From the NCBI GenBank assembly GCA_900756035.1, contig CAAEIR010000121.1, forward strand, positions 1-7,019: a DNA stretch of 7,019 nt, given 5' to 3'. Every line of letters begins with the position of its first letter. Within the stretch, counting starts at the first letter, position 1. The notes beneath the pieces are model-generated. The model worked only from the letters and a program-made list of their open reading frames with translations, did no database searches and was not told the DNA's origin. The position numbers and the translations under genes are program-made. Shown here piece after piece: positions 1 through 4,998 of the stretch. This DNA is from an uncultured Anaerostipes sp. (lineage in GTDB: Bacteria; Bacillota; Clostridia; Lachnospirales; Lachnospiraceae).

Positions 1-237
1 ATGGAGTTATACAAAAAAGTTATACATGATATCCCAAATGGTGTTGGTGTGCTTGTTCCGGTACCTGCTGCAATGGGTAGAAAAAATAGTGATTGCTGGC
101 AAGAGTTTGATAATCCGACTGAATTTAAAGGCAACAGTAACGATTGGAGACTGCATAAAATCAGAGACGCATATCCAAAACACCGCAAAAAATCTATGAC
201 AGAATTATTGTTTTGTATGCTAAGAAGCGGAAGGTGA
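1..237 (+). CDS. Hypothetical phage protein, possibly 5'-truncated by the window edge
   Basis: A 78-residue reading frame begins with ATG on the first base of the window, so I cannot tell whether this is the true start or an internal methionine of a longer protein; any ribosome binding site lies outside the window. The product is basic at its C-terminus (PKHRKKS near residues 59-65) and has no membrane segment, signal peptide or cysteine motif that I can assign. The stop is followed within 8 bases by the next start codon, and the AAGGTGAT that serves the next gene overlaps this gene's end, as in a polycistronic phage operon. I do not recognise the family. Coding status is supported by operon context and a clean frame only. 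Confidence 0.55.
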   Translation: MELYKKVIHDIPNGVGVLVPVPAAMGRKNSDCWQEFDNPTEFKGNSNDWRLHKIRDAYPKHRKKSMTELLFCMLRSGR

Positions 238-245
238 TGTAACAA

Positions 246-329
246 ATGAAAAAATACAATAGCATAGACGGCCGTATACATACAAACAGCCGGTTGTGGT
301 TTGCTTTCCGGATGGCAGTGAGGAGTTAG
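246..329 (+). CDS. 27-aa small ORF, perhaps the 5' part of a frameshifted gene
   Basis: An ATG is preceded at good spacing by AAGGTGAT, which argues for real translation initiation. Read straight, the frame gives a 27-residue basic peptide (MKKYNSIDGRIHTNS...) that stops at 327-329. A second frame, one base back, is open from about 284 to 373 and reads KQPVVVCFPDGSEELVYEG and onward, which looks more like a natural phage protein than the in-frame continuation (RLWFAFRMAVRS). A single-base indel around 275-290 would join the two into one protein of about 43 residues. I therefore suspect either a recent frameshift or two overlapping small genes. Function unknown. Confidence 0.4.
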   Translation: MKKYNSIDGRIHTNSRLWFAFRMAVRS

Positions 330-332
330 TAT

Positions 333-536
333 ATGAAGGGGTATTACAACGGAATAAATACAAGAGATGCTGAGGAGGGTGACTCTGAGAACATAAGAGT
401 TCGATGCACAGATGAAAATGTAGTTATTCATATTGGATACTACGAATCTATTTTAAATGCCAGAGAAGTAAATGAGCTTATTAAGATACTGAAGGAAGCA
501 AAGAAACACAGAGTATCAAAAAGATCGGAGTGGTAA
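333..536 (+). CDS. Small hypothetical phage protein (67 aa)
   Basis: The ATG is preceded by AGGAG at 321-325 with a 7-base spacer, and this decides the start. The 67-residue product has an acidic N-terminal third (DAEEGDSEN). A predicted beta stretch follows (IRVRCTDENVVIHIGYY), then a helix rich in Leu, Ile, Lys and Glu (AREVNELIKILKEAKKH), ending in a basic tail. There are no catalytic or metal-binding motifs. It sits between two other small genes in the same operon; its stop lies one base before the TTG start of the next gene and its last codons carry that gene's GGAG site. I do not recognise the family. Confidence 0.7.
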   Translation: MKGYYNGINTRDAEEGDSENIRVRCTDENVVIHIGYYESILNAREVNELIKILKEAKKHRVSKRSEW

Positions 537-537
537 T

Positions 538-852
538 TTGTCTGAAAAGTATAATGGGTATGAAAAAGAGTTAAATATTGACGCGCCAACAAGCGTTAAA
601 CCTTATGTGTCAGCAGTTTATGGAATTGAAAAGAAACTGGATGATTTACTATCATTTAAGGTTGGCACGGTCTGTAAAGATCAACTTATGGATTACGTGG
701 AGCAGGCTATATATTACGCTCTTCTGGCAGGTATGCAGCAACAGAAAGAGATTAACACAGGAATCATGATGGATATGCAAAGGCAACTTGATATCTTAAT
801 TAAAAGGGATGGACAAGCTGCGAAAGAAAGGAAAGAGAAGGTAGGATGTTGA
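538..852 (+). CDS. Hypothetical phage protein with TTG start (104 aa)
   Basis: The frame starts at a TTG codon. GGAG at 527-530 lies about 7 bases upstream, and no in-frame ATG occurs until well inside the protein, so the TTG is the only well-placed start. The product looks mainly helical. A central segment (KLDDLLSFKVGTVCKDQLMDYVEQAIYYALLAGMQ, roughly residues 32-66, quoted here in part only: KDQLMDYVEQAIYYALLAG) is followed by a C-terminal polar helix rich in Gln and Lys ending KERKEKVGC. The length and charge pattern would suit a small structural or regulatory phage protein. The stop codon overlaps the start of the next gene, implying translational coupling. No recognised domain. Confidence 0.72.
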   Translation: MSEKYNGYEKELNIDAPTSVKPYVSAVYGIEKKLDDLLSFKVGTVCKDQLMDYVEQAIYYALLAGMQQQKEINTGIMMDMQRQLDILIKRDGQAAKERKEKVGC

Positions 853-1037
853 TTAGAATAACAAATGAGTTAACCGATATATCGGAGAACTTGCGGCCGA
901 TTAAAGGAAGGGTGTATGAAGTTGTCGACACAATAGCAGGGAAGTATAGGCCGAATGACAATTACCGGCATGTGATTGAGGTAAAAAGGCAGCAGATATC
1001 CATTGCTCCGGATGAGTATAAGGTGGTGAGAATATGA
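846..1037 (+). CDS. Small hypothetical phage protein (63 aa)
   Basis: The ATG lies inside the last codons of the preceding gene (7-base overlap), with GAAGG about 5 bases upstream. The 63-residue product has a short N-terminal segment LIRITNELTDI. Alternating hydrophobic and polar residues (GRVYEVVDTIAG, HVIEVKRQQISIAP, EYKVVRI) suggest a small beta-barrel or SH3-like fold; that is inference from the pattern only. The stop overlaps the ATG of the next gene in an ATGA arrangement, so it belongs to the same coupled operon. No family recognised. Confidence 0.68.
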   Translation: MLIRITNELTDISENLRPIKGRVYEVVDTIAGKYRPNDNYRHVIEVKRQQISIAPDEYKVVRI

Positions 1038-1879
1038 TTAAATTACCTGAAATTAAATTCCCTCCGGAGAATGTCATGGCATATAACACATGGCTCAGAA
1101 TGGTTTGTAATCCAAACAATTTTAGTTTCTGGTATGAGAGAGTTAAGGATTGCGGATTAAAAATACCGGCAAGTGCTTATTATCAGTTTACATATGATGA
1201 TGTAAGAAAATATATTGGATATATCTATGGCGAAGACAAAGATATGAATGCAAAGAGAAAAGAATTTTGCCGAAAAATATTGATTCCATTGCTTGATGAT
1301 TTCCTTCATATTAAAAACAGAAAGAGTGATGAAATCTTTATTAAAAATGCTGTGTTTTCAAATAAATTTACATTTTCCGACTGCCATATTATTGATTTTG
1401 TGCCTTTGAAGGATGTGGTAAAGAAATTAGAGAATATAAATTATACAGGACTTCTTGTTGGAGCAGAAGGATTTAATGAAATTGTGTTGAGAGAGTATAT
1501 TCATCCGAAATTAAACTTTGGAGAAATATATAATGGCATGGCTCTTCGTCCGGAGTTTAGAGTATTCTATGATTTTGATAAGCAGAAGTTGTTGTATACG
1601 GTGAATTACTGGAATTATCAATACTGTGAAGAACATTTAAACGTAGAGGATAAGGCTGTATTTTCAAATGCTGAAGCACAGTTAAATAAATACTTTAAAC
1701 AGTATGTAGACGAAGTTGAAAAATTGGTTATTGAGCATATGCCTCGTGCATGGCTTGAAGGTAAATGGAGTATCGACATTATGATGAATGATGAAAATGA
1801 TTTCTACCTTATTGACATGGCTCTGGCAAAAAACTCAGCGTATTGGGATCCAGAACATGAAGGTAAAAGTAATGAGTAG
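1034..1879 (+). CDS. Phage ATP-grasp-like protein, CDC123/R2K-type ligase
   Basis: The start is an ATG in an ATGA overlap with the previous stop, preceded by AAGGTGGTGA. I assign the 281-aa product to the ATP-grasp superfamily, CDC123 or R2K clade, from ordered motifs. IFIKN near residues 101-105 is followed by NK (110-111), where CDC123 proteins carry the nucleotide-binding Lys and the serine/proline-rich loop. VLREYI is at 151-156. LRPEFRVF at 171-178 matches the LRP/EFR signature of the family. SIDIM (D248) and YLIDMAL (D261) match the paired metal-binding aspartates near the C-terminus. ATP-grasp enzymes join a carboxylate to an amine or thiol through an acyl-phosphate, and the phage members are thought to modify proteins or peptides. 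The substrate here is unknown. The gene overlaps a zinc-ribbon gene downstream. The match is by eye, without a profile search. Confidence 0.65.
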   Translation: MIKLPEIKFPPENVMAYNTWLRMVCNPNNFSFWYERVKDCGLKIPASAYYQFTYDDVRKYIGYIYGEDKDMNAKRKEFCRKILIPLLDDFLHIKNRKSDEIFIKNAVFSNKFTFSDCHIIDFVPLKDVVKKLENINYTGLLVGAEGFNEIVLREYIHPKLNFGEIYNGMALRPEFRVFYDFDKQKLLYTVNYWNYQYCEEHLNVEDKAVFSNAEAQLNKYFKQYVDEVEKLVIEHMPRAWLEGKWSIDIMMNDENDFYLIDMALAKNSAYWDPEHEGKSNE

Positions 1880-2210
1880 GAACACAATGTCACGCAAGGC
1901 GGTGATTCATAAACTGCTTGAGATAAAGCAAAGTTTAGGCCTTCCACTGAGCAAACAAAAGGCGATTGACAAGCCGATAACTGATGTTAATTACAGGATT
2001 GCGGATGATTGCCTTAAAAAAGAATTTCCGCTTGCCACATTTATCAATCATGGTGGTGCACCACATGAAATTAAAAATGAAATGGTTGAAATGTATGTAT
2101 GCCCTGCATGTGGCAACACAATCCGTGCGGTGGTATTTAATGGTTTATTACAGAGACCATTTCCAAAATACTGTTCTGAGTGCGGAAAGGCATTAAAAGC
2201 TCCATCGTAG
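1872..2210 (+). CDS. Zinc-ribbon protein (112 aa)
   Basis: I chose the ATG at 1872, which overlaps the end of the ATP-grasp-like gene by 8 bases and has GAAGG about 8 bases upstream. An in-frame ATG at 1887 is the alternative, and the frame is open further upstream but buried in the previous gene. The N-terminal half is basic and helical (SRKAVIHKLLEIKQSLG). The C-terminal part holds a two-knuckle zinc ribbon: CPACG near residues 79-83 and CSECGK near 102-107, about 20 residues apart, the spacing of a rubredoxin-like zinc-binding module. Such small proteins in phages bind nucleic acid or partner proteins. Coupling to the ATP-grasp-like gene suggests the two act together, possibly as enzyme and substrate or adaptor (inference). 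Confidence 0.75.
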   Translation: MSRNTMSRKAVIHKLLEIKQSLGLPLSKQKAIDKPITDVNYRIADDCLKKEFPLATFINHGGAPHEIKNEMVEMYVCPACGNTIRAVVFNGLLQRPFPKYCSECGKALKAPS

Positions 2211-2217
2211 GAGTAAT

Positions 2218-2248
2218 AAAAAAAGGACTGCCCCTCGCAAAAGCAGTC
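2218..2248 (-). terminator. Minus-strand intrinsic-terminator-like hairpin
   Basis: GACTGC at 2226-2231 and GCAGTC at 2243-2248 form a perfect 6-bp stem with an 11-base loop. On the + strand the stem is preceded by seven A's (2218-2224). On the - strand this reads as stem, C, then seven T's, the layout of a Rho-independent terminator for transcription running right to left. No - strand gene is evident, so it may stop antisense transcription or simply act as a + strand mRNA hairpin just ahead of the regulator gene. Confidence 0.4.
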
Positions 2249-2297
2249 AAGAAACAATGGATAACCTATTGCTAATTATAGCATAGGAGGAAAACAA

Positions 2298-2756
2298 ATG
2301 GTAGAGATAACGACAGAAGAAATTGGCTACATGAAAAAAATCTTAGAGTGCTATTACTTTGCACAGGATCAGCAGCAAAAAGAATTAAGACATGCCCTTG
2401 AACTGCAAATTCTTCTTGAACAAGAATGCAAAGTATCCGGTATGCCTTATGATAGCTATGGGAACGGGTGCTCGGTGAGCTTCCCAGAAGGCTCATATTT
2501 GCAACAATTGAGTATCGAAATCGCAACTCATGATGTTGATGCTAAACGCTGGATGCAAAAGTTTAAAGGTCTGGACAAGACACACAAAATAAACTATCGC
2601 CTTAACCGGCTTCCAAAAGACCAGAAAGAAACTTTACTGAGCGTATACCGCCGTGGTATCAGCGTGTACAAGCTTGCAGAGAAGGCTGGAATAAGCACTC
2701 AGGCATATCATGATCGTATCAATACAGCAATCCGGCATATGCTGGAAGTAGAATAG
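2298..2756 (+). CDS. ArpU/sigma-70 region-4-like phage transcriptional regulator
   Basis: The start ATG has a near-perfect AGGAGG site with a suitable spacer. The 152-aa product has a helical, Gln/Glu-rich N-terminal region (residues 1-47), a short linker with a cysteine and several glycines, then a C-terminal helix-turn-helix. LPKDQKETLLSVYRRGIS (105-122) is followed by VYKLAEKAGISTQAYHDRI (123-141), which matches the layout of sigma-70 region 4: the 'ALP..QREVL...Y..G.S..EIA...GIS...V..R...A...L' pattern. Proteins of this kind (ArpU, RinA-like, DUF1492-type) switch on late genes in Firmicute temperate phages and commonly lie just upstream of the terminase and structural genes, as here. It probably acts on a promoter downstream, for example near 2968 or 5423, but no target is proven. 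The gene ends just before a strong hairpin. Confidence 0.75.
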   Translation: MVEITTEEIGYMKKILECYYFAQDQQQKELRHALELQILLEQECKVSGMPYDSYGNGCSVSFPEGSYLQQLSIEIATHDVDAKRWMQKFKGLDKTHKINYRLNRLPKDQKETLLSVYRRGISVYKLAEKAGISTQAYHDRINTAIRHMLEVE

Positions 2757-2776
2757 AGAATCAAATAATCTGAATA

Positions 2777-2810
2777 GAGAAAGTAGGCTAGGTGACTGGT
2801 CTGCTTTCTT
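2777..2810 (+). terminator. Hairpin terminator after the regulator gene, GTGA tetraloop
   Basis: Bases 2777-2791 pair with 2796-2810 to form a 15-bp stem including several G-T pairs, closed by a GTGA (GNRA-type) tetraloop at 2792-2795. The 3' side ends in CTTTCTT and is followed by a T-rich stretch around 2817-2823. It starts about 20 bases after the stop codon of the ArpU-like gene. The T-tract is not perfect, so termination may be partial. Confidence 0.65.
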
Positions 2811-2873
2811 GTACAAATTTTTCAGGAAATTTTCGCTGTTGCGTGGCAGGCCGGAACAGTTTTTACCTATTAC

Positions 2874-2901
2874 ACCCCCTTTTCTTCACCGCATAGGGGG
2901 T
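2874..2901. repeat. C5/G5 inverted repeat in the noncoding region
   Basis: ACCCCCT (2874-2880) and AGGGGGT (2895-2901) are a perfect 7-bp inverted repeat with a 14-base spacer. No T-run follows, so it is not an obvious terminator. It lies in the 2757-3139 region, which otherwise lacks a supported gene. Its role could be a protein-binding site or an RNA hairpin. A second C-run block occurs at 6616-6665. Confidence 0.45.
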
Positions 2902-2939
2902 ACACACATATTTTCCAAAAACCCTTTATTTAAGGCGTT

Positions 2940-2963
2940 TTTCGTCATTTTGAAAATGCGAAA
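2940..2963. promoter_or_regulatory. Operator-like inverted repeat upstream of a candidate promoter
   Basis: TTTCG (2940-2944) and CATTTT (2946-2951) are mirrored by AAAATG (2953-2958) and CGAAA (2959-2963). That is 11 paired positions around a single central G, with one extra T at 2945. It ends 4 bases before the -35-like element of the candidate promoter, a position suited to an activator or repressor. The regulator could be the ArpU-like protein encoded just upstream, but this is inference. Confidence 0.45.
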
Positions 2964-2967
2964 GTTC

Positions 2968-2996
2968 GTGAAAAGTTGTTGACTGGATAGCATAAT
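2968..2996 (+). promoter_or_regulatory. Candidate promoter GTGAAA-17-CATAAT
   Basis: GTGAAA (2968-2973, 4 of 6 matches to TTGACA) and CATAAT (2991-2996, 5 of 6 to TATAAT) are separated by exactly 17 bases. A start about 7 bases further on would place the 5' end of the transcript at the left arm of the hairpin beginning near 3000. A TTGACT at 2979-2984 is also present but has no -10 at a usable distance. The weak -35 and the inverted repeat just upstream would suit an activator-dependent phage promoter. Confidence 0.4.
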
Positions 2997-3062
2997 GTAG
3001 GTGCAAGGCAGGAGATACCAAACCAATGACCACGAATCATACATCTGTCTTGCATCATCCAG
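2983..3062 (+). ncRNA. Candidate structured RNA leader with two nested long stems
   Basis: CTGGAT (2983-2988) pairs perfectly with ATCCAG (3057-3062). Inside it, bases 3000-3011 pair with 3045-3056 as a 12-bp stem that tolerates G-T pairs. The apical region holds a small ATGA/TCAT hairpin (3026-3029 with 3037-3040, 7-base loop). The two main stems are separated on the 5' side by an 11-base bulge that contains the CATAAT element. A transcript starting inside the bulge would contain only the inner stem; read-through RNA would contain both. I do not match it to a named riboswitch or ncRNA family. It lies 77 bases upstream of the 26-aa peptide gene. Confidence 0.4.
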
Positions 3063-3139
3063 AAGGTGGCAGAAAATCCTTAGTATAAAGCCGTTACAAA
3101 ATCCCGGGACGTGCGGACATTGTACAAGGAGGTGATGCC

Positions 3140-3220
3140 ATGACACAGCTTATCAAAGAGCTGCGGTTGTTGATCAATGCTATTGCTAGATTGATCCAGA
3201 CAATAAAAAAAGAAGGCTAA
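3140..3220 (+). CDS. 26-aa cationic amphipathic peptide
   Basis: The short frame is preceded by AAGGAGGTGAT, the full anti-Shine-Dalgarno complement, with a 5-7 base spacer, which makes translation very likely despite the length. The peptide (MTQLIKELRLLINAIARLIQ then TIKKEG) is a single predicted amphipathic helix. Leu and Ile lie on one face, Lys, Arg, Glu and Gln on the other, and the net charge is about +3. It resembles membrane-active small peptides such as type I toxin or modulin-like peptides in character only; I recognise no exact family. The gene has its own candidate promoter and foldable leader upstream, and a hairpin overlapping its stop codon downstream, so it forms a self-contained cassette between two operons. 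A 7-bp inverted repeat (3172-3178 with 3190-3196) lies inside it. Alternative roles are a leader peptide or a regulator of the phage switch. Confidence 0.6.
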   Translation: MTQLIKELRLLINAIARLIQTIKKEG

Positions 3221-3250
3221 CCCACGACAGCCGCCTTCTGGGTCTATTTT
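3211..3250 (+). terminator. Terminator-like hairpin overlapping the peptide gene's stop
   Basis: AGAAGGC (3211-3217) pairs with GCCTTCT (3233-3239), and TATTTT follows at 3245-3250. A second complementary pair, ACCCA (3220-3224) with TGGGT (3239-3243), crosses the first stem, so the RNA could switch between folds or form a pseudoknot-like shape. The stop codon of the 26-aa peptide lies at the edge of the stem. The T-run is short and interrupted, so the terminator call is moderate. Confidence 0.5.
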
Positions 3251-3288
3251 ATAACAATTTGCCAGTAATGGCAAGGGAGGAAAAGAAA

Positions 3289-4212
3289 ATGGAAAAAATC
3301 TATTATGAAATCAATGAGGAAATGGCAAGACAAGCAAAGGCTATGCATTCAATGGATGATTATATTGCAAATAGTGAAACAGAAAGCTATAGAAAAGTTG
3401 TTGATGAAGTACATGAAATAGGACAAGCAGCAAAGGAAAGAACAATAGAGGATAAACATGAGTACATTGATTATTTGTGTGATAAATTTGCAAAAAAATA
3501 CGCTGAGTATGTTAATAAGGGGCTTAGCATTAAGATGCAATGTCCCTCAGTGCTGGTATGCGGACCTGCGAATTTTCCTACCAGAAAAAAGGAGAAGCAG
3601 AACATTGCAAGAGATAATCACAGAAAATATTATGATGATAAGCTAGCACCAATTGTTGACAAGATCCAGAAGCTGGGAACTGGCACAGAGGTTATCCGTG
3701 CCGGCGATCCATTGGTAATCGAAAAATTGAATGACAAGTTGGAAAGTCTGTTGGAGGAGCAGGCGAGAATGAAACAGGAAAATGCCTATTACAGAAAAAA
3801 TAAAACAATGGTCGGATGTGGAGGGATCAGCGATGAAGAAGCTGAAAAGATGGATCGTTATATTGCTGAATACAACGGATCAAGAGCGCCTCACATGAGT
3901 TTCTCGCTAACCAATATCAATAACAAAATCAAGGCGGCAAGACAGCGGATTCAGGAGCTTTCCAAAATCAAAGAAAAAGGTACTGAAGAAACCAAAACAG
4001 AATATTTTAAAGTAGTTGAGAATGCAGAAATCATGCGGTTGCAATTGATATTTGACGGCAAGCCAGACGATAAGATCAGAGCTATATTAAAATCAAACGG
4101 CTTTCGGTGGTCACCTAAAAATGGAGCATGGCAGAGGCAATTAACAAATAACGCTAGATGGAGCGTTAAACGAGTGATTAGCGCTATCAAGGATATGGAG
4201 GCAACATCATGA
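3289..4212 (+). CDS. Conserved phage/mobile-element protein with GFRWSP...WQRQLT C-terminus
   Basis: I chose the ATG at 3289 because GGGAGG lies 8 bases upstream; the frame extends to a TTG at 3259 with no ribosome binding site. The 307-aa product has three visible parts. The N-terminal helical region ends in CGPANFPTRKKEKQNIARDN (91-110). The middle region is coiled-coil-like, beginning GDPLVIEKLNDKLESLLEEQ (139-158) and continuing with MKQENAYYRKN and a later SLTNINNKIKAARQRIQEL helix. The C-terminal module has LQLIFDGKPD (251-260), LKSNGFRWSPKNGAWQRQLT (267-286) and NNARWSVKRV. From memory this architecture recurs in hypothetical proteins of Clostridial phages and conjugative elements, often near replication or anti-restriction genes, but I cannot name a proven function. 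It opens an operon of small genes, overlapping the next start by 4 bases. Confidence 0.72.
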   Translation: MEKIYYEINEEMARQAKAMHSMDDYIANSETESYRKVVDEVHEIGQAAKERTIEDKHEYIDYLCDKFAKKYAEYVNKGLSIKMQCPSVLVCGPANFPTRKKEKQNIARDNHRKYYDDKLAPIVDKIQKLGTGTEVIRAGDPLVIEKLNDKLESLLEEQARMKQENAYYRKNKTMVGCGGISDEEAEKMDRYIAEYNGSRAPHMSFSLTNINNKIKAARQRIQELSKIKEKGTEETKTEYFKVVENAEIMRLQLIFDGKPDDKIRAILKSNGFRWSPKNGAWQRQLTNNARWSVKRVISAIKDMEATS

Positions 4213-4448
4213 AAACAGTAAAATTACAAGGGATATACTCACCACAGAAAGCTAAACCAGCGGGTATGCTGGTTAAGGGTGATGTCGTGATGTGGAACTT
4301 TGGCTATAAAAGCGAAGTTGTAGACATCATTATGAGCAAAACCGGCAAAACGATAACCGCCTTGCTAAAAAGCGGTGATGGAATCACCAGAACAAGGCGA
4401 TTAGGCGTCAATACATCAATCGCTATTGAGGAGATGGGCAAAAAATGA
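4209..4448 (+). CDS. Small beta-rich phage protein (79 aa)
   Basis: The gene starts in an ATGA overlap with the previous gene; GGAGG lies about 9 bases upstream. The product begins with a basic segment (MKTVKLQGIYSPQKAKPAGM). It continues with what looks like a small beta-barrel: KGDVVMWNFGYKSEVVDII, TGKTITALLKS, ITRTRRLGVNTSIAIEEM. Short phage proteins with a 'GD..MWNFGY' stretch are familiar from Lachnospiraceae phages, but without assigned function. There is no metal site or membrane segment. Its stop overlaps the next start, so it is translated as part of the same coupled unit. Confidence 0.7.
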   Translation: MKTVKLQGIYSPQKAKPAGMLVKGDVVMWNFGYKSEVVDIIMSKTGKTITALLKSGDGITRTRRLGVNTSIAIEEMGKK

Positions 4449-4705
4449 ACAAATCTAGCATAATAGGCGTTTATAACGCCTCAGCACAAGAAATATCCAT
4501 TGATTACAACGGTTTTAATTATCTGGTCGTATTTGGTGAGCATGTAAACGGCGGATATTTTGCAATCATAAATCATAGTGTCTGCGGGGATCTGGCAGGG
4601 TTAAAGGATGTTGGTTATAACGCCGAGAGTATTGGCAATGCTGTTAAAAATTATGATACCGGAAAGGTTCTGGCGCTTGCTATTGCAGCGTTTGCGGAGG
4701 TGTGA
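4445..4705 (+). CDS. Small phage protein, DUF6618-like (86 aa)
   Basis: The ATG overlaps the upstream stop by 4 bases, with GGAG and GGG upstream. The 86-residue product has an N-terminal beta segment (IIGVYNASAQEISIDYNG). The stretch LVVFGEHVNGGYFAIINH is followed by CGDLAGLKDVGYNAESIGNA, and the protein ends in a hydrophobic Ala-rich tail. The 'FG.H.NG.Y..I......C.LAG..DV..N.ESI' pattern resembles small phage proteins that I recall as DUF6618, an unverified recollection. Function is unknown. Its last codons contain the GGAGG that serves the next small gene. Confidence 0.68.
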   Translation: MNKSSIIGVYNASAQEISIDYNGFNYLVVFGEHVNGGYFAIINHSVCGDLAGLKDVGYNAESIGNAVKNYDTGKVLALAIAAFAEV

Positions 4706-4706
4706 C

Positions 4707-4802
4707 ATGCCATTGCAAAATATCATATTTATCTATGTGTTTTACAGAGTATGCCGCCTATTGTGGGAGGCAGGGACGGAAGGAAAAGGAAATGAAAGAT
4801 AA
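4707..4802 (+). CDS. 31-aa hydrophobic peptide gene
   Basis: The ATG at 4707 lies 6 bases after GGAGG (4696-4700), ideal spacing. A longer overlapping frame beginning at the GTG at 4702 has that site only one base away, so it is unlikely to be used. The peptide is MPLQNIIFIYVFYRVCRLLW followed by EAGTEGKGNER: a hydrophobic aromatic-rich helix of about 20 residues that could insert in the membrane, then a polar tail. It overlaps the next gene by 11 bases, and that gene's AAGGAAAAGGAA site is encoded in its tail. No family recognised. Confidence 0.55.
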   Translation: MPLQNIIFIYVFYRVCRLLWEAGTEGKGNER

Positions 4803-4995
4803 AGTGTTAATGGCTGCCGGAATCGTCATTGTAGCGGTTATCAGCTTTGTGACTGGATTATATGTGCAGCGTGAGCGTATTGCTCACAACGCTGTTGTGA
4901 CCTACGAGGAGCGCAATGGCACTGCATGGGTTTATATGTCTATTGATGGCAATGTGTACGCATACGACCCCGTAACGGGGCGCAAGGAGGAATAA
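4792..4995 (+). CDS. Small membrane-anchored phage protein (67 aa)
   Basis: I chose the ATG at 4792, preceded by GGAAGGAAAAGG, rather than a frame-extending GTG at 4702 whose extra 30 residues overlap a better-supported small gene. The protein has an N-terminal transmembrane or uncleaved signal-anchor helix (VLMAAGIVIVAVISFVTGLY, residues 5-24) after a short charged start MKDK. A positively charged flank (QRERIAH) follows, then a small beta-rich domain of about 35 residues (YEERNGTAWVYMSIDGNVY, YDPVTGRKEE). The inside-positive rule is ambiguous, so the side on which the C-terminal domain lies is uncertain. Function unknown. Confidence 0.65.
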   Translation: MKDKVLMAAGIVIVAVISFVTGLYVQRERIAHNAVVTYEERNGTAWVYMSIDGNVYAYDPVTGRKEE

Positions 4996-4998
4996 AAA

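Noticed and set aside
2272..2526. Minus-strand open frame opposite the ArpU-like gene
   Set aside because: It is the mirror of a well-supported + strand gene, has low-complexity Ser/Leu/Phe content, and no ribosome binding site was evident.
2770..2982. Open frame of about 70 codons through the noncoding region after the regulator gene
   Set aside because: It lacks an ATG or a ribosome binding site at the start, runs through the terminator hairpin and inverted repeats, and its translation looks unlike a natural protein.
2979..2984. TTGACT as the -35 of the promoter upstream of the 26-aa peptide
   Set aside because: The only good -10 (CATAAT) is 6 bases away, and a position 17 bases downstream shows nothing like TATAAT.
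3140..3220. Antisense promoter (TTGATC-17-GATAAG on the - strand) giving a type I antitoxin RNA
   Set aside because: Both hexamers match the consensus at only 4 of 6 positions, which is common by chance in AT-rich DNA. It would support the toxin idea if transcription were shown.
4702..4791. GTG-started N-terminal extension of the membrane-anchored protein
   Set aside because: GGAGG is only one base from the GTG but ideally placed for the ATG at 4707, and the ATG at 4792 has its own binding site. The extension is Cys-rich and unlike a mature protein start.
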